A stretch of 64,000 bases of DNA. Source: Staphylococcus borealis. GTDB taxonomy: Bacteria; Bacillota; Bacilli; Staphylococcales; Staphylococcaceae. The DNA is taken from assembly GCF_001224225.1 (NCBI RefSeq), contig NZ_CUEE01000001.1, positions 434,001 through 498,000 of the forward strand, given 5' to 3'. Both the position numbers and the translations under genes were made by a program. Under the pieces are notes generated by a model. It was given only the letters and a program-made list of their open reading frames with translations. It searched no databases and was not told where the DNA came from. How positions within the stretch are numbered: position 1 is the stretch's first letter; each line of letters begins with the position of its first letter. Of this stretch, positions 1 to 7,986 are shown piece by piece.

Positions 1-267
1 TTCAACACCGATTAATTCTTTAATGATACGTTCACCTTCATTAAGCTCCCTAACTGCACTATTCACATAATTCAGCATTAATTCACCATAACGATTTAAA
101 TAGATTTGTCGTCCTTTACGATCAAATAATGCTACACCCAATTCATCCTCAATTGAAGCTATCGCTTTACTTAAGGCCGGTTGTGAAATATTTAATTGCT
201 TAGCCGCTTCAGTCATATTATTCATTTTAGCCACAACTTTAAAATATTTCAGTTTAGTCATTTCCAT
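1..267 (-). CDS. LysR-family transcriptional regulator, N-terminal part (cut by window edge)
   Basis: The 89 visible codons begin MEMTKLKYFKVV and carry the classic N-terminal winged helix-turn-helix of LysR regulators: TEAAKQLNISQPALSKAI at about residues 19-36, then a wing ending in LFDRKGR. The remaining effector-binding domain lies outside the window. The start at 267 is chosen because an AGAGGTG ribosome binding site sits a few bases upstream; an internal ATG at 261 is less well placed. The gene is divergent from the short-chain dehydrogenase at 396, with about 130 bases between them. LysR proteins usually control the divergent neighbour, so it probably regulates that dehydrogenase (inference). 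The effector cannot be told. Confidence 0.85.
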   Translation of the reverse strand, partial: MEMTKLKYFKVVAKMNNMTEAAKQLNISQPALSKAIASIEDELGVALFDRKGRQIYLNRYGELMLNYVNSAVRELNEGERIIKELIGVE

Positions 268-395
268 ATCTTACACCTCTTTTCATAACTTAAAGTTATA
301 AAAATATAATTATTATGAATTATACATTATTTATTGCGGGTGCTACCATTAAATCGTAATGGCAATTATTTCAGCTTTGAAAAAGGGGGATCATT

Positions 396-1166
396 ATGAG
401 ATTAGAAAATAAAGTTGCTTTAATTACTGGTTCTGGTGGTGGCATGGGCTTTGAAACAGCTAAACGTTTCGCCGAAGAAGGTGCAACAGTCATTATTTCA
501 GACCTTAAGGAAGACATCGTTAATCAAGCCGTCGACACATTATCTAAAACGACAGATCAACATGTCTATGGTTATGTTTTAGATGTTTCTAAAGAAGCGA
601 GTGTCGAAGCTACCTTTAAACACATTAAACAGGACATTGGTAAATTAGATATACTTATCAATTGCGCTGGTATTACTGGTGCAGATAAAACGACGGACCA
701 ACTCACAGAGGAAGAATGGGATCAAGTATTTGCTGTTGATGTAAAAGGCGTATTCTTCTGTACAAAACATGCAGTGCCTTTATTACGTGACAATGGTGGC
801 GGTTCTATCGTCAACTTCTCATCTATTTTAGGATTAGTTGGTACTGATGAATTAACACCTTATGCAGCAGCAAAAGGTGCAGTGACAAACATGACACGTC
901 AAGATGCCATCAGCTTCGGTAAAGATCATATTCGTGTTAACTCTGTACATCCAGGTACAATTTTAACACCTTTAGTGAAGAAATTAGGAGCTGAAACAGA
1001 AGGTGGCTTAGACGCTTATACTGCTAAAATGTCTGAACGTCATCCAATTGGTTATTTAGGTGAACCTATAGATGTCGCTAATGCTGTATTATTCTTAGCA
1101 AGTGACGAAGCACGCTTTATTACAGGTGCAGCATTAACGGTCGATGGTGGTTATACAGCGAGATAA
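396..1166 (+). CDS. Short-chain dehydrogenase/reductase (SDR, classical type)
   Basis: A 256-residue classical SDR. The cofactor motif TGSGGGMG is at residues 11-18, NCAG (a variant of NNAG) at 89-92, the catalytic serine around 142-143, and YAAAK with Tyr156 and Lys160. Asp36 after the second beta strand suggests NAD rather than NADP preference. The family includes glucose 1-dehydrogenases, 3-oxoacyl-ACP reductases and other alcohol dehydrogenases, so the substrate is unknown. The ATG follows an AAGGGGG ribosome binding site. It is divergent from a LysR regulator, which probably controls it. It ends in a strong hairpin terminator shared with the convergent acyl-CoA synthetase gene. Confidence 0.88.
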   Translation: MRLENKVALITGSGGGMGFETAKRFAEEGATVIISDLKEDIVNQAVDTLSKTTDQHVYGYVLDVSKEASVEATFKHIKQDIGKLDILINCAGITGADKTTDQLTEEEWDQVFAVDVKGVFFCTKHAVPLLRDNGGGSIVNFSSILGLVGTDELTPYAAAKGAVTNMTRQDAISFGKDHIRVNSVHPGTILTPLVKKLGAETEGGLDAYTAKMSERHPIGYLGEPIDVANAVLFLASDEARFITGAALTVDGGYTAR

Positions 1167-1192
1167 TCATTGCGACCTATAATACAAAATGT

Positions 1193-1246
1193 AGACGGGA
1201 GTGGGACAACGAATTTAAAAAAATTCTGTCCCACTCCCGTCTTTTC
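1193..1246. terminator. Bidirectional terminator; copy 1 of a staphylococcal intergenic hairpin repeat
   Basis: A perfect 15-bp inverted repeat, AGACGGGAGTGGGAC at 1193-1207 and GTCCCACTCCCGTCT at 1228-1242, followed by T-rich sequence on the plus strand. It lies between the convergent SDR and acyl-CoA synthetase genes and can terminate both. Near-identical elements recur at about 10378 and 19815. Confidence 0.88.
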
Positions 1247-1263
1247 ATTCATTAAATATTCTA

Positions 1264-2859
1264 TTATTTAAAACCGTTTGCTTTATTATATTTCTCACGC
1301 TCTGCATCGCGTAATTCAACACGACGGATTTTACCTGAATTTGTTTTAGGTAGTGACGTTACAAATTCAATTGCACGTGGATATTTATACGGTGCAACTT
1401 CATTCTTCGCAAAGGTTTGTAATTCTTTAACTAGTTCATCATTGCCTTGATAGTTATCTTGTAAAATAACGAAAGCTTTAACGATATTACCTCGAATTTC
1501 ATGAGGACTCGCAACAACAGCACATTCTTTTACTGCTGGGTGATTAGTTAGAGCATCTTCAACTTCAAATGGTCCAATTGTGTAGCCTGAACTAATGATA
1601 ATATCATCTCGACGACCTTCAAACCAGAAATAGCCATCTTCATCAATATGTGCTAAATCTCCAGTAATATAATAGCCACCTGCTTGAGCTGCTTTTGTAC
1701 GTTCTTCATCTTTATAATAGCCTTTAAATAAACCTGGGAAATCAAGCGGTAATGCAATATTACCTTTAACATTTGTTTCCACCTGTTGGCCTTCATCATC
1801 AACGATTGTAACACGACTGCCCGGAATTTCTTTCCCCATAGACCCTGGTCGTGATGTAGTGTCTTTCAAGAAACCAATCAATAATGTACTTTCAGTTTGA
1901 CCATAACCATCACGTACTGTTAAATCAAAGTTATTGCGGAATTGTTCTACCACTTCACGGTTTAATGGTTCTCCTGCTGATACTGCACTATGTAAGTGGT
2001 CTAAATTATAATCTTGTAAATGATCCAATTTCGCCATCATACGATATTCTGTTGGCGTACAACATAAGACGTTAATTTTAAAGTCTTGTAATAATTCAAG
2101 ATAGCGTGAAGGGTTAAATTTACCGTTATAAACAAATGCTGTAGCACCTGATCCCATTATTGATAAGAATGGACTCCAAACCCATTTTTGCCAACCTGGC
2201 GCAGCAGTTGCCCACACTAAATCATCTTCTCTAATGCATAACCAGTGTTCTGGCGCCATTTTCATATGTGCATAGCCCCAACCATGAGAATGTGTAACAG
2301 CTTTAGGATTACCTGTTGTTCCAGACGTATACGATAGAATTGCTAGATCGTCTCTTGATGTACGCGTTATATCAAGTACATCACTTTGAGATGCTTTTTC
2401 GTCTTTGATGCTTGTCCAACCCGCTTCATGTCCATCAACAATAAATTTTGTTAATGTGTCATACTCTTTAATACCTTTAAATTCTTCGATGAAGTCTGAT
2501 TTGGCAATCACGGCTTTAATTTCACCATGTGTAATACGGTATTGTAAGTCTTTTGTTCTTAACATTTCAGAACTAGGTATAATCGCGATACCTAATTTTA
2601 GAGCAGCAAGATAAAGTTCATATGTCATGATTGCGCGTGGCATCATAATTAATACTTTATCGCCTTTTTGAAGTCCATGATTTAATAATACATGTCCCAC
2701 TTTATTTGCATTTTTGATTAGTTCTGAATATGTCACTGTAATTGGTTCGTCTACCCCATTTTCATAAATGAGGGCTTTCTTAGATGTATTAGAAGCATGT
2801 TTCTCAATTTCAGAAACAATATTGTAAGTCTCTGGTGCCAATAAACTTGAATTATCCAT
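1264..2859 (-). CDS. AMP-forming acyl-CoA synthetase (ACSM-like)
   Basis: A 531-residue member of the ANL adenylating superfamily that activates a carboxylic acid as acyl-AMP and then forms the CoA thioester. Visible motifs are the phosphate-binding loop YTSGTTGNPK at 177-186, DGYGQTE in the middle of the protein, YYITGD with the aspartate that holds the ribose, and the C-terminal PKTNSGKIRR containing the catalytic lysine. The length and the pre-adenylation tryptophan-rich stretch (WATAAPGWQKWVW) resemble acetyl-/medium-chain acyl-CoA synthetases of the ACSM type. The chain length of the acid cannot be read from sequence. It has its own GGGAG ribosome binding site and is transcribed alone, converging on the SDR gene. 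Confidence 0.88.
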   Translation of the reverse strand: MDNSSLLAPETYNIVSEIEKHASNTSKKALIYENGVDEPITVTYSELIKNANKVGHVLLNHGLQKGDKVLIMMPRAIMTYELYLAALKLGIAIIPSSEMLRTKDLQYRITHGEIKAVIAKSDFIEEFKGIKEYDTLTKFIVDGHEAGWTSIKDEKASQSDVLDITRTSRDDLAILSYTSGTTGNPKAVTHSHGWGYAHMKMAPEHWLCIREDDLVWATAAPGWQKWVWSPFLSIMGSGATAFVYNGKFNPSRYLELLQDFKINVLCCTPTEYRMMAKLDHLQDYNLDHLHSAVSAGEPLNREVVEQFRNNFDLTVRDGYGQTESTLLIGFLKDTTSRPGSMGKEIPGSRVTIVDDEGQQVETNVKGNIALPLDFPGLFKGYYKDEERTKAAQAGGYYITGDLAHIDEDGYFWFEGRRDDIIISSGYTIGPFEVEDALTNHPAVKECAVVASPHEIRGNIVKAFVILQDNYQGNDELVKELQTFAKNEVAPYKYPRAIEFVTSLPKTNSGKIRRVELRDAEREKYNKANGFK

Positions 2860-2968
2860 TACTATACTCCCTTTCAGTTCGACCTTATTTATTATCTTAT
2901 CAAACGCTTTAGTCCGATGAAATCAAAAGCCTTTATGTAAACGTTTTAATCCTATGTTGAAAAAAGAA

Positions 2969-3017
2969 AAAGATTAAGCACAGATGCCGAAAAATGACGG
3001 CAAATGGCTTAATCTTT
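2969..3017 (-). terminator. Rho-independent terminator after the haem monooxygenase gene
   Basis: The arms AAAGATTAAGC (2969-2979) and GCTTAATCTTT (3007-3017) pair over 11 bp and enclose a small GCCG/CGGC hairpin. On the minus strand the stem is followed by a run of T. Confidence 0.85.
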
Positions 3018-3026
3018 ACATCTATA

Positions 3027-3500
3027 TTAAAAAATATTGCTTAAATTTAATTTTGATTCTAAACCTGCTAACTCAATTCGCACATTATATGATAAATCAC
3101 GATTCACAATGTCACGATCAACACCTTTATCAGTGCCTCTATGTTTATGCGTTTGACTATATTCATTGGAATTTTGCCAATCATAAAATGCCTGACGTTC
3201 TTCCCATAAAGTTAAAATAATATAGTGTCGTCCTGCTACTTGCGGACGTAAAAATCTTAAAGCTTTAAATCCTGGCACATTTTGTAAATATTTAGGACGT
3301 TCTAAGAATTTCTTCTCAAATGCATCCTCCATACCTTCATTGACGTACAAATGATTTAAAACACAAAAAGAATCATTAGATAGATCATCAATTACCTCTA
3401 ATACATCGTATTGATGTTCATCGTTATTTTTCTTTATTGAAATGATGTTGTCGCCCTTTTCTTCTACTACATATGTTTTATAACTGTCTTTTAAAATCAT
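3027..3500 (-). CDS. HmoB-like haem-degrading monooxygenase (ABM fold)
   Basis: A 157-residue protein whose C-terminal half is an antibiotic-biosynthesis-monooxygenase/IsdG-type ferredoxin-like domain. By alignment from memory it resembles Bacillus subtilis HmoB and, more weakly, staphylococcal TRAP. Candidate active-site residues matching the IsdG Asn-Trp-His triad are Asn49 (in VLNHLYV), Trp108 (in FYDWQ) and His118 (in SQTHKH). The conserved phrase PGFKALRFLRP sits at 77-86. The likely role is oxygen-dependent haem breakdown in the cytoplasm for iron release, but a regulatory or stress role as argued for TRAP cannot be excluded. Ribosome binding site AAGGA upstream; single-gene transcript ended by the hairpin at 2969. 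Confidence 0.78.
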   Translation of the reverse strand: MILKDSYKTYVVEEKGDNIISIKKNNDEHQYDVLEVIDDLSNDSFCVLNHLYVNEGMEDAFEKKFLERPKYLQNVPGFKALRFLRPQVAGRHYIILTLWEERQAFYDWQNSNEYSQTHKHRGTDKGVDRDIVNRDLSYNVRIELAGLESKLNLSNIF

Positions 3501-3571
3501 GATTCTTATCCTTCATTTCTAAACTAGCATTGAGCTACGATTTAATTTGTATATCTATATTCATTCGGTCA

Positions 3572-3784
3572 TTATAATTGGCTTTGTTCATAAAGCGAGA
3601 TAGATCGCTTCACGATTTCTAAAAATTCATGGTCCAATGTTGCAATTGTCGTAAAATAGCTAAGTATATTGTCAGAGATACGCTCATACTTAGGAAAATG
3701 TTGATCTTGACTAATCCAATGTGCAAGTTCTCCCAAAGGGGTTTGGTCACCAATAAATCCTTGCATAAACTCGTAAAAACTCAT
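3572..3784 (-). CDS. YozE/UPF0346 SAM-like fold protein
   Basis: A 70-residue acidic protein beginning MSFYEFMQGF and containing PLGELAHWISQDQHFPK, which is characteristic of the YozE_SAM_like family of Firmicutes. The family is predicted to be all-helical; no biochemical function is established. The start is supported by GGGGTGAGATA just upstream of the ATG. It is transcribed in the same direction as the gene at 3027 with a 71-base gap, so they may share a transcript. Confidence 0.8.
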   Translation of the reverse strand: MSFYEFMQGFIGDQTPLGELAHWISQDQHFPKYERISDNILSYFTTIATLDHEFLEIVKRSISLYEQSQL

Positions 3785-3852
3785 TATCTCACCCCAGCGT
3801 TTAGATATACGCTTATACTATCATGATACGTAGTATTACACTAGTACTGAAA

Positions 3853-3880
3853 AGCCAACATTTTTTAAGCTTTGTTGGCT
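3853..3880 (-). terminator. Terminator of the M20-exporter-M20 operon
   Basis: AGCCAACA (3853-3860) pairs with TGTTGGCT (3873-3880), followed by a short T run on the minus strand. It lies just beyond the stop codon of the amidohydrolase ending at 3901. Confidence 0.75.
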
Positions 3881-3900
3881 AAAGTGAAATAAATTTGGAT

Positions 3901-5082
3901 TTATTTAGAAGTCAAATAATCTAACACAACTGCACCTACAGCTTCTGCTGCAACTAACATACTTTTCTCATCAATATTAAATTTAGGGTGATGATGCGGG
4001 TACACTTTACCATCTTGTGGCGCAGCACCTGAGTAAATAAATGTACTTGGTAATGTTTTAGCATAAAATGCAAAATCTTCTGATGGGGGTTGTGCTTCAC
4101 ATTCTTCTACCCCTTTTACGTCATCTAAATCAGCATTTTTAATTGTTTCTGCTACATAATTCGTAAATTCAGGGTCATTATAGAGTGCAGGATAATCTTT
4201 ACTGAACTCAAAGTCACATTTAACACCGAATGTGGCTTCAAGACCTTCAACCATGCGTTGTAATTCTTCAGCAATGCGATCACGTGTAGCATCTGTTAGC
4301 GCTCGAACATCACCTTCAAGTTCAATTTTATCTTTAATCACATTAAATTGACCTTTCCCATCAAATGAACCAATCGTTACAACGCCTGTTTCAAATGGGT
4401 TAAGTCGACGGGAAACAATCGTTTGCGCAGTTGTAACAAAGTTTGCACCAGCAACAATCGCATCATTTGCAGTATGTGGTGATGAGCCATGACCTCCTTC
4501 ACCTTGAATCGTTAATTTAAAGTATGAACGACCTGTTTGCACATTTTCAGGGCGGTAGAACACTTTACCAGGTTCCATATTAGTCATCACATGTGTACCA
4601 AGCACATGATCGACACCATCTAACACGCCATCTTCAATCATACCTTTGGCGCCACCTGGAGGCATTTCTTCAGCAGGTTGATGGATCACAATCACTTTAC
4701 CATTTAATTGATCTTTCATTTCAATTAATGTTTCTGCCAAGATTAACATGTACGCTGTATGCGCATCATGTCCACATGCATGCATAACGCCGTCATTTTT
4801 AGACGCAAATGATAAGCCCGTATCTTCTTGAATTGGTAAAGCATCAAAATCTGCTCGAATCGCAATCGTTTTTCCTGGTTTGCCACTATCGATTGTCACT
4901 TTCACACCATTTTGACCGACATTCGTTTCTACTTCACAATCTTTATCTTTATAAAATTCTGCGATATATTTCGGTGTTTCTGACTCTTGGAATGATAATT
5001 CTGGATGTTCATGTAAGTGTCTACGTATTTCAATCATCTTTTCCTCTTTATCTTGTAGACGTTTTACTAAATCTTTCGTCAT
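3901..5082 (-). CDS. M20-family amidohydrolase/peptidase, copy 1
   Basis: A 393-residue M20D-type metallohydrolase, the family of N-acyl-amino-acid and indole-acetyl-amino-acid amidohydrolases. The metal-binding HACGHDAH is at about 101-108 and the general-base EE pair at 138-139, with the downstream GTHVM and HHHPKF histidines also present. The start is placed at the ATG at 5082: the GGAG site lies 8 bases upstream, whereas an in-frame GTG at 5091 would overlap it. It is about 80% alike to the gene at 6665 by eye and is separated from it only by a NorB-type exporter, so the three form one operon. The enzyme probably releases an amino acid from an acylated or peptide-like small molecule; the substrate is unknown. 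Confidence 0.85.
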   Translation of the reverse strand: MTKDLVKRLQDKEEKMIEIRRHLHEHPELSFQESETPKYIAEFYKDKDCEVETNVGQNGVKVTIDSGKPGKTIAIRADFDALPIQEDTGLSFASKNDGVMHACGHDAHTAYMLILAETLIEMKDQLNGKVIVIHQPAEEMPPGGAKGMIEDGVLDGVDHVLGTHVMTNMEPGKVFYRPENVQTGRSYFKLTIQGEGGHGSSPHTANDAIVAGANFVTTAQTIVSRRLNPFETGVVTIGSFDGKGQFNVIKDKIELEGDVRALTDATRDRIAEELQRMVEGLEATFGVKCDFEFSKDYPALYNDPEFTNYVAETIKNADLDDVKGVEECEAQPPSEDFAFYAKTLPSTFIYSGAAPQDGKVYPHHHPKFNIDEKSMLVAAEAVGAVVLDYLTSK

Positions 5083-5200
5083 GATATCCACTCCTTTTTT
5101 CTCATTATATGCCTTTCTCTATTTTCAATGTTGCGCTACGGTTTCTTATAACTTAAATCATTTTTTAATTTCACATCTCTGTATGGTCTTCTCTTCCCGA

Positions 5201-5247
5201 AAAAAAAGAAGCATATGCAAGTTCCAAAAAATTCTTGCATACGCTTC
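5201..5247 (-). terminator. Hairpin after the NorB-like exporter gene
   Basis: GAAGCATATGCAAG (5208-5221) pairs with CTTGCATACGCTTC (5234-5247), followed on the minus strand by eight T residues. It lies between the exporter and amidohydrolase copy 1, so it may attenuate the distal gene. Confidence 0.8.
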
Positions 5248-5266
5248 CATTTCATTAAATATCACT

Positions 5267-6652
5267 CTATGATTTAGATTGTTGTTTAGGAACACCTATG
5301 AGTATGACAATAAATGAAATGATTGCCATTAAAATGTTCAACCACAATCCTAGCATGGCACCGAAATTAATATTAACCATGGCTGCACCTATACCATATA
5401 TCGTACCTGATAATGCGATACCAAATGCACCACCAAGTGAAGATGCCATTTTATAAATACCTGATGCTACACCTACTTTATCTTCAGGAGAATTTGAAAT
5501 GGCAGTGTCTGTTGAAGGTGTCGCATAGAAACCAAGGCCTAAACCGTATAATAAATAACCAATGACACAAACGACTACATACATTTGTGAAGATAGGAAT
5601 GTAAATGAGATTAACAATATACCTACCATATTGAGTGCAGTACCTAGTAACATAGGTTTTCTTGCACCAACTTTTTGAAGGATTTTTTCACCGACACGAA
5701 TCATCAATAATACTGTAATAAGATACGTAATTGAAAGTAATCCTGTATGGAATGTTGAAAAACCTAAACCTTGTTGTACAAATGTGTTCGCAACGATTAA
5801 CGTACCAGCAACACCATTAAGCATAAAGTTAGAAATTGTAGCACTTGTATACGCTTTATTATTAAATAATTTAAAATCAATTAATGGGTGATGCATTTTC
5901 ATTTCTACACGTACAAAGATAATCGTTGAAATAATAAACACTGCAATTAACGCTAAAATGATTGGTGAGAATAACCCTAATTTAGCACTTTGTGTAATCA
6001 CCACATTAATACTTAACATCATAATGACAAACAATGTTAAACCTAAAAAGTCGAATCTTGTATTTGTTGTTTGATTCGATTTTGTTTCAGGTGTTCCTTT
6101 AATTAGAAGAATCGCTACAATCGCTACAATGATAGAAATAATATAAATCCAACGCCAACCGATTGCCGTTTCAATCATACCGCCAAATAAAGAAGCGAAC
6201 CCTGAACCACCCCATGAACCAATCGACCAGAAACTTAACGCGCGTTGTCGATCTGAACCTTGATAATACGTTTTAATAATCGCTAAGGTAGAAGGCATAA
6301 TCGCCGCCGCTGATAACCCTTGAATGATACGTCCAAGAATTAACATTGAAGTAAATGGTGTCGCTATAATCAATAATGACCCAATAATACTCAATACTAA
6401 GCCAATATATGTCATTTTTACTCGGCCTAATTTATCAGCGAAACTACCCGCACCAACGACAAACATCCCACTAAATAATGCCGTAATACTTATCGCAATA
6501 CTCGTTGTACCAATACTGCTTGAAAATGAATGTTGTATGGTTGGTACTAAGTTAAGTAGTGATTGCGCAAATAACCAAAATGTAATTACTCCAAGTACAA
6601 TACCTAATAAAAGTTTATTATTTCCAGTGAATTGTTGTTGTCTCATTTCCAT
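5267..6652 (-). CDS. norB: Major facilitator superfamily exporter, NorB-like (DHA2 type)
   Basis: A 461-residue polytopic membrane protein strongly resembling staphylococcal NorB, the quinolone/multidrug proton antiporter. Recognisable stretches are GNNKLLLGIVL near the N-terminus, ITALFSGMFVVGAG, the motif-A-like GSFADKLGRVKM around 68-79, and YATPSTDTAI in the second half. There are about 12-14 hydrophobic segments. Start ATG 6652 follows GGAGAG, which overlaps the end of the upstream amidohydrolase, indicating cotranscription. Being sandwiched between two paralogous amidohydrolases suggests export of, or resistance to, a compound those enzymes act on, rather than a general drug pump (inference). 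Other NorB-like paralogues exist in staphylococci, so the symbol denotes family membership. Confidence 0.8.
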   Translation of the reverse strand: MEMRQQQFTGNNKLLLGIVLGVITFWLFAQSLLNLVPTIQHSFSSSIGTTSIAISITALFSGMFVVGAGSFADKLGRVKMTYIGLVLSIIGSLLIIATPFTSMLILGRIIQGLSAAAIMPSTLAIIKTYYQGSDRQRALSFWSIGSWGGSGFASLFGGMIETAIGWRWIYIISIIVAIVAILLIKGTPETKSNQTTNTRFDFLGLTLFVIMMLSINVVITQSAKLGLFSPIILALIAVFIISTIIFVRVEMKMHHPLIDFKLFNNKAYTSATISNFMLNGVAGTLIVANTFVQQGLGFSTFHTGLLSITYLITVLLMIRVGEKILQKVGARKPMLLGTALNMVGILLISFTFLSSQMYVVVCVIGYLLYGLGLGFYATPSTDTAISNSPEDKVGVASGIYKMASSLGGAFGIALSGTIYGIGAAMVNINFGAMLGLWLNILMAIISFIVILIGVPKQQSKS

Positions 6653-6664
6653 AATGCTCTCTCC

Positions 6665-7840
6665 TTAACTTAAGTAGTCTAACACGACTGTCCCTACTGC
6701 CTCTGCAGCTACTAACATTGATGACTCATCAATTGTAAATTTTGGGTGGTGATGCGGATAAATTTTACCATCTTTTGGTGCAGCACCTGAATAAATAAAT
6801 GTACTTGGTAATGTTGCTGCATAGAAAGCGAAGTCTTCTGATGGTGGTTGAGGTTCACAAACTTCAATACCTTTGATATCATCTGCATCCGCGTTTTGAA
6901 TTGTTTGTGCAACATATTGTGTAAATTCAGGGTCGTTATATAATGCTGGATAATCTTTTTTAAATTCGAAATCACACGTTACGCCAAATGTTGCTTCAAG
7001 ACCTTCAACTAAACGTTTTAATTCTTTTTCAATTGTGTCACGTGTGTCATCGGTTAACGCTCTAACATCACCTTCAAGTTCTACTGCATCTTTAATCACG
7101 TTAAATTGACCTTTGCCGTCAAATGAACCGATTGTAATCACGCCTGTTTCAAATGGGCTTAGTCGTCGAGATACAATCGTTTGTACTTCCGTAACAAATT
7201 GAGCGCCTGCTACAATCGCATCATTAGCCATATGTGGTGAAGAGCCATGACCACCTGAACCTTGTACGTTTAATTTGAAGTAGGCACGTCCAGTTTGAAC
7301 AAATCCTTCTCTATAGAAGACTTTACCGGCTTCCATCGTACTCATCACATGCGCACCTAACACGTGATCTACACCATCAAGTACGCCATCTTTAATCATG
7401 CCTTGTGCGCCACCTGGAGGCATTTCTTCTGCTGGTTGATGAATAATAATCACTTTACCTTTAAATTGATCTTTCATTTCTATTAATGTTTCACCTAGAA
7501 TTAACATGTAAGCTGTGTGCGCATCATGACCACAAGCGTGCATCACGCCTTCATTTTTTGATGCGAATGGTAAACCTGTAGCTTCTTTAATTGGTAAAGC
7601 ATCAAAATCTGCTCGAATCGCAATCGTTTTACCAGGTTTGCCACTATCTATCGTCACTTTAACACCATTAGGCCCTACATTCGTTTCTACTTCACAATCT
7701 TTATCTTTGTAGAAATCCGCAATATATTTTGGTGTTTCTTCTTCTTTAAATGATAACTCAGGATGTTCATGTAAATATCTTCTTATTTCAATCATACGTG
7801 CTTCTTTTTCTTGTAAAGTGTTAATTAATTTTTTATTCAT
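6665..7840 (-). CDS. M20-family amidohydrolase/peptidase, copy 2
   Basis: A 391-residue M20D metallohydrolase and the first gene of the operon. HACGHDAH lies at 101-108 and EE at 138-139, as in the paralogue at 3901; the two proteins match over almost their full length, with differences scattered evenly. That pattern suggests an old duplication kept by selection rather than a recent copy. The start is ATG 7840 with GGAGAG upstream. The stop codon is 12 bases from the exporter start. Likely cytoplasmic hydrolysis of an N-acyl or N-aminoacyl substrate; specificity unknown. Confidence 0.85.
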   Translation of the reverse strand: MNKKLINTLQEKEARMIEIRRYLHEHPELSFKEEETPKYIADFYKDKDCEVETNVGPNGVKVTIDSGKPGKTIAIRADFDALPIKEATGLPFASKNEGVMHACGHDAHTAYMLILGETLIEMKDQFKGKVIIIHQPAEEMPPGGAQGMIKDGVLDGVDHVLGAHVMSTMEAGKVFYREGFVQTGRAYFKLNVQGSGGHGSSPHMANDAIVAGAQFVTEVQTIVSRRLSPFETGVITIGSFDGKGQFNVIKDAVELEGDVRALTDDTRDTIEKELKRLVEGLEATFGVTCDFEFKKDYPALYNDPEFTQYVAQTIQNADADDIKGIEVCEPQPPSEDFAFYAATLPSTFIYSGAAPKDGKIYPHHHPKFTIDESSMLVAAEAVGTVVLDYLS

Positions 7841-7941
7841 AATTCATCTCTCCTCACCTATAATTGTATCGTTTATTTCTCAATTTAATAGTTAATCTAT
7901 GTCCTCTTAGACACCAAATTGTTTAATTTTTTAATTTAAAA

Positions 7942-7984
7942 AGGAGAATGACAAAAATTAATGATACATTTTTGTCATTCTCCT
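7942..7984. terminator. Terminator of the AraC-family regulator gene
   Basis: A perfect 17-bp inverted repeat: AGGAGAATGACAAAAAT at 7942-7958 and its complement at 7968-7984. It sits immediately beyond the stop codon at 7987 and within the leader of the M20 operon. Confidence 0.88.
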
Positions 7985-7986
7985 AA

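Noticed and set aside
6324..6668. A 114-codon plus-strand frame opposite the NorB-like exporter
   Set aside because: Antisense to a membrane transporter gene; such genes often leave long open frames on the other strand. No ribosome site.
6712..6975. An 87-codon minus-strand frame within the amidohydrolase at 6665
   Set aside because: It overlaps a well-supported metallohydrolase in another frame, lacks a ribosome site and has a composition typical of a frame shadow.
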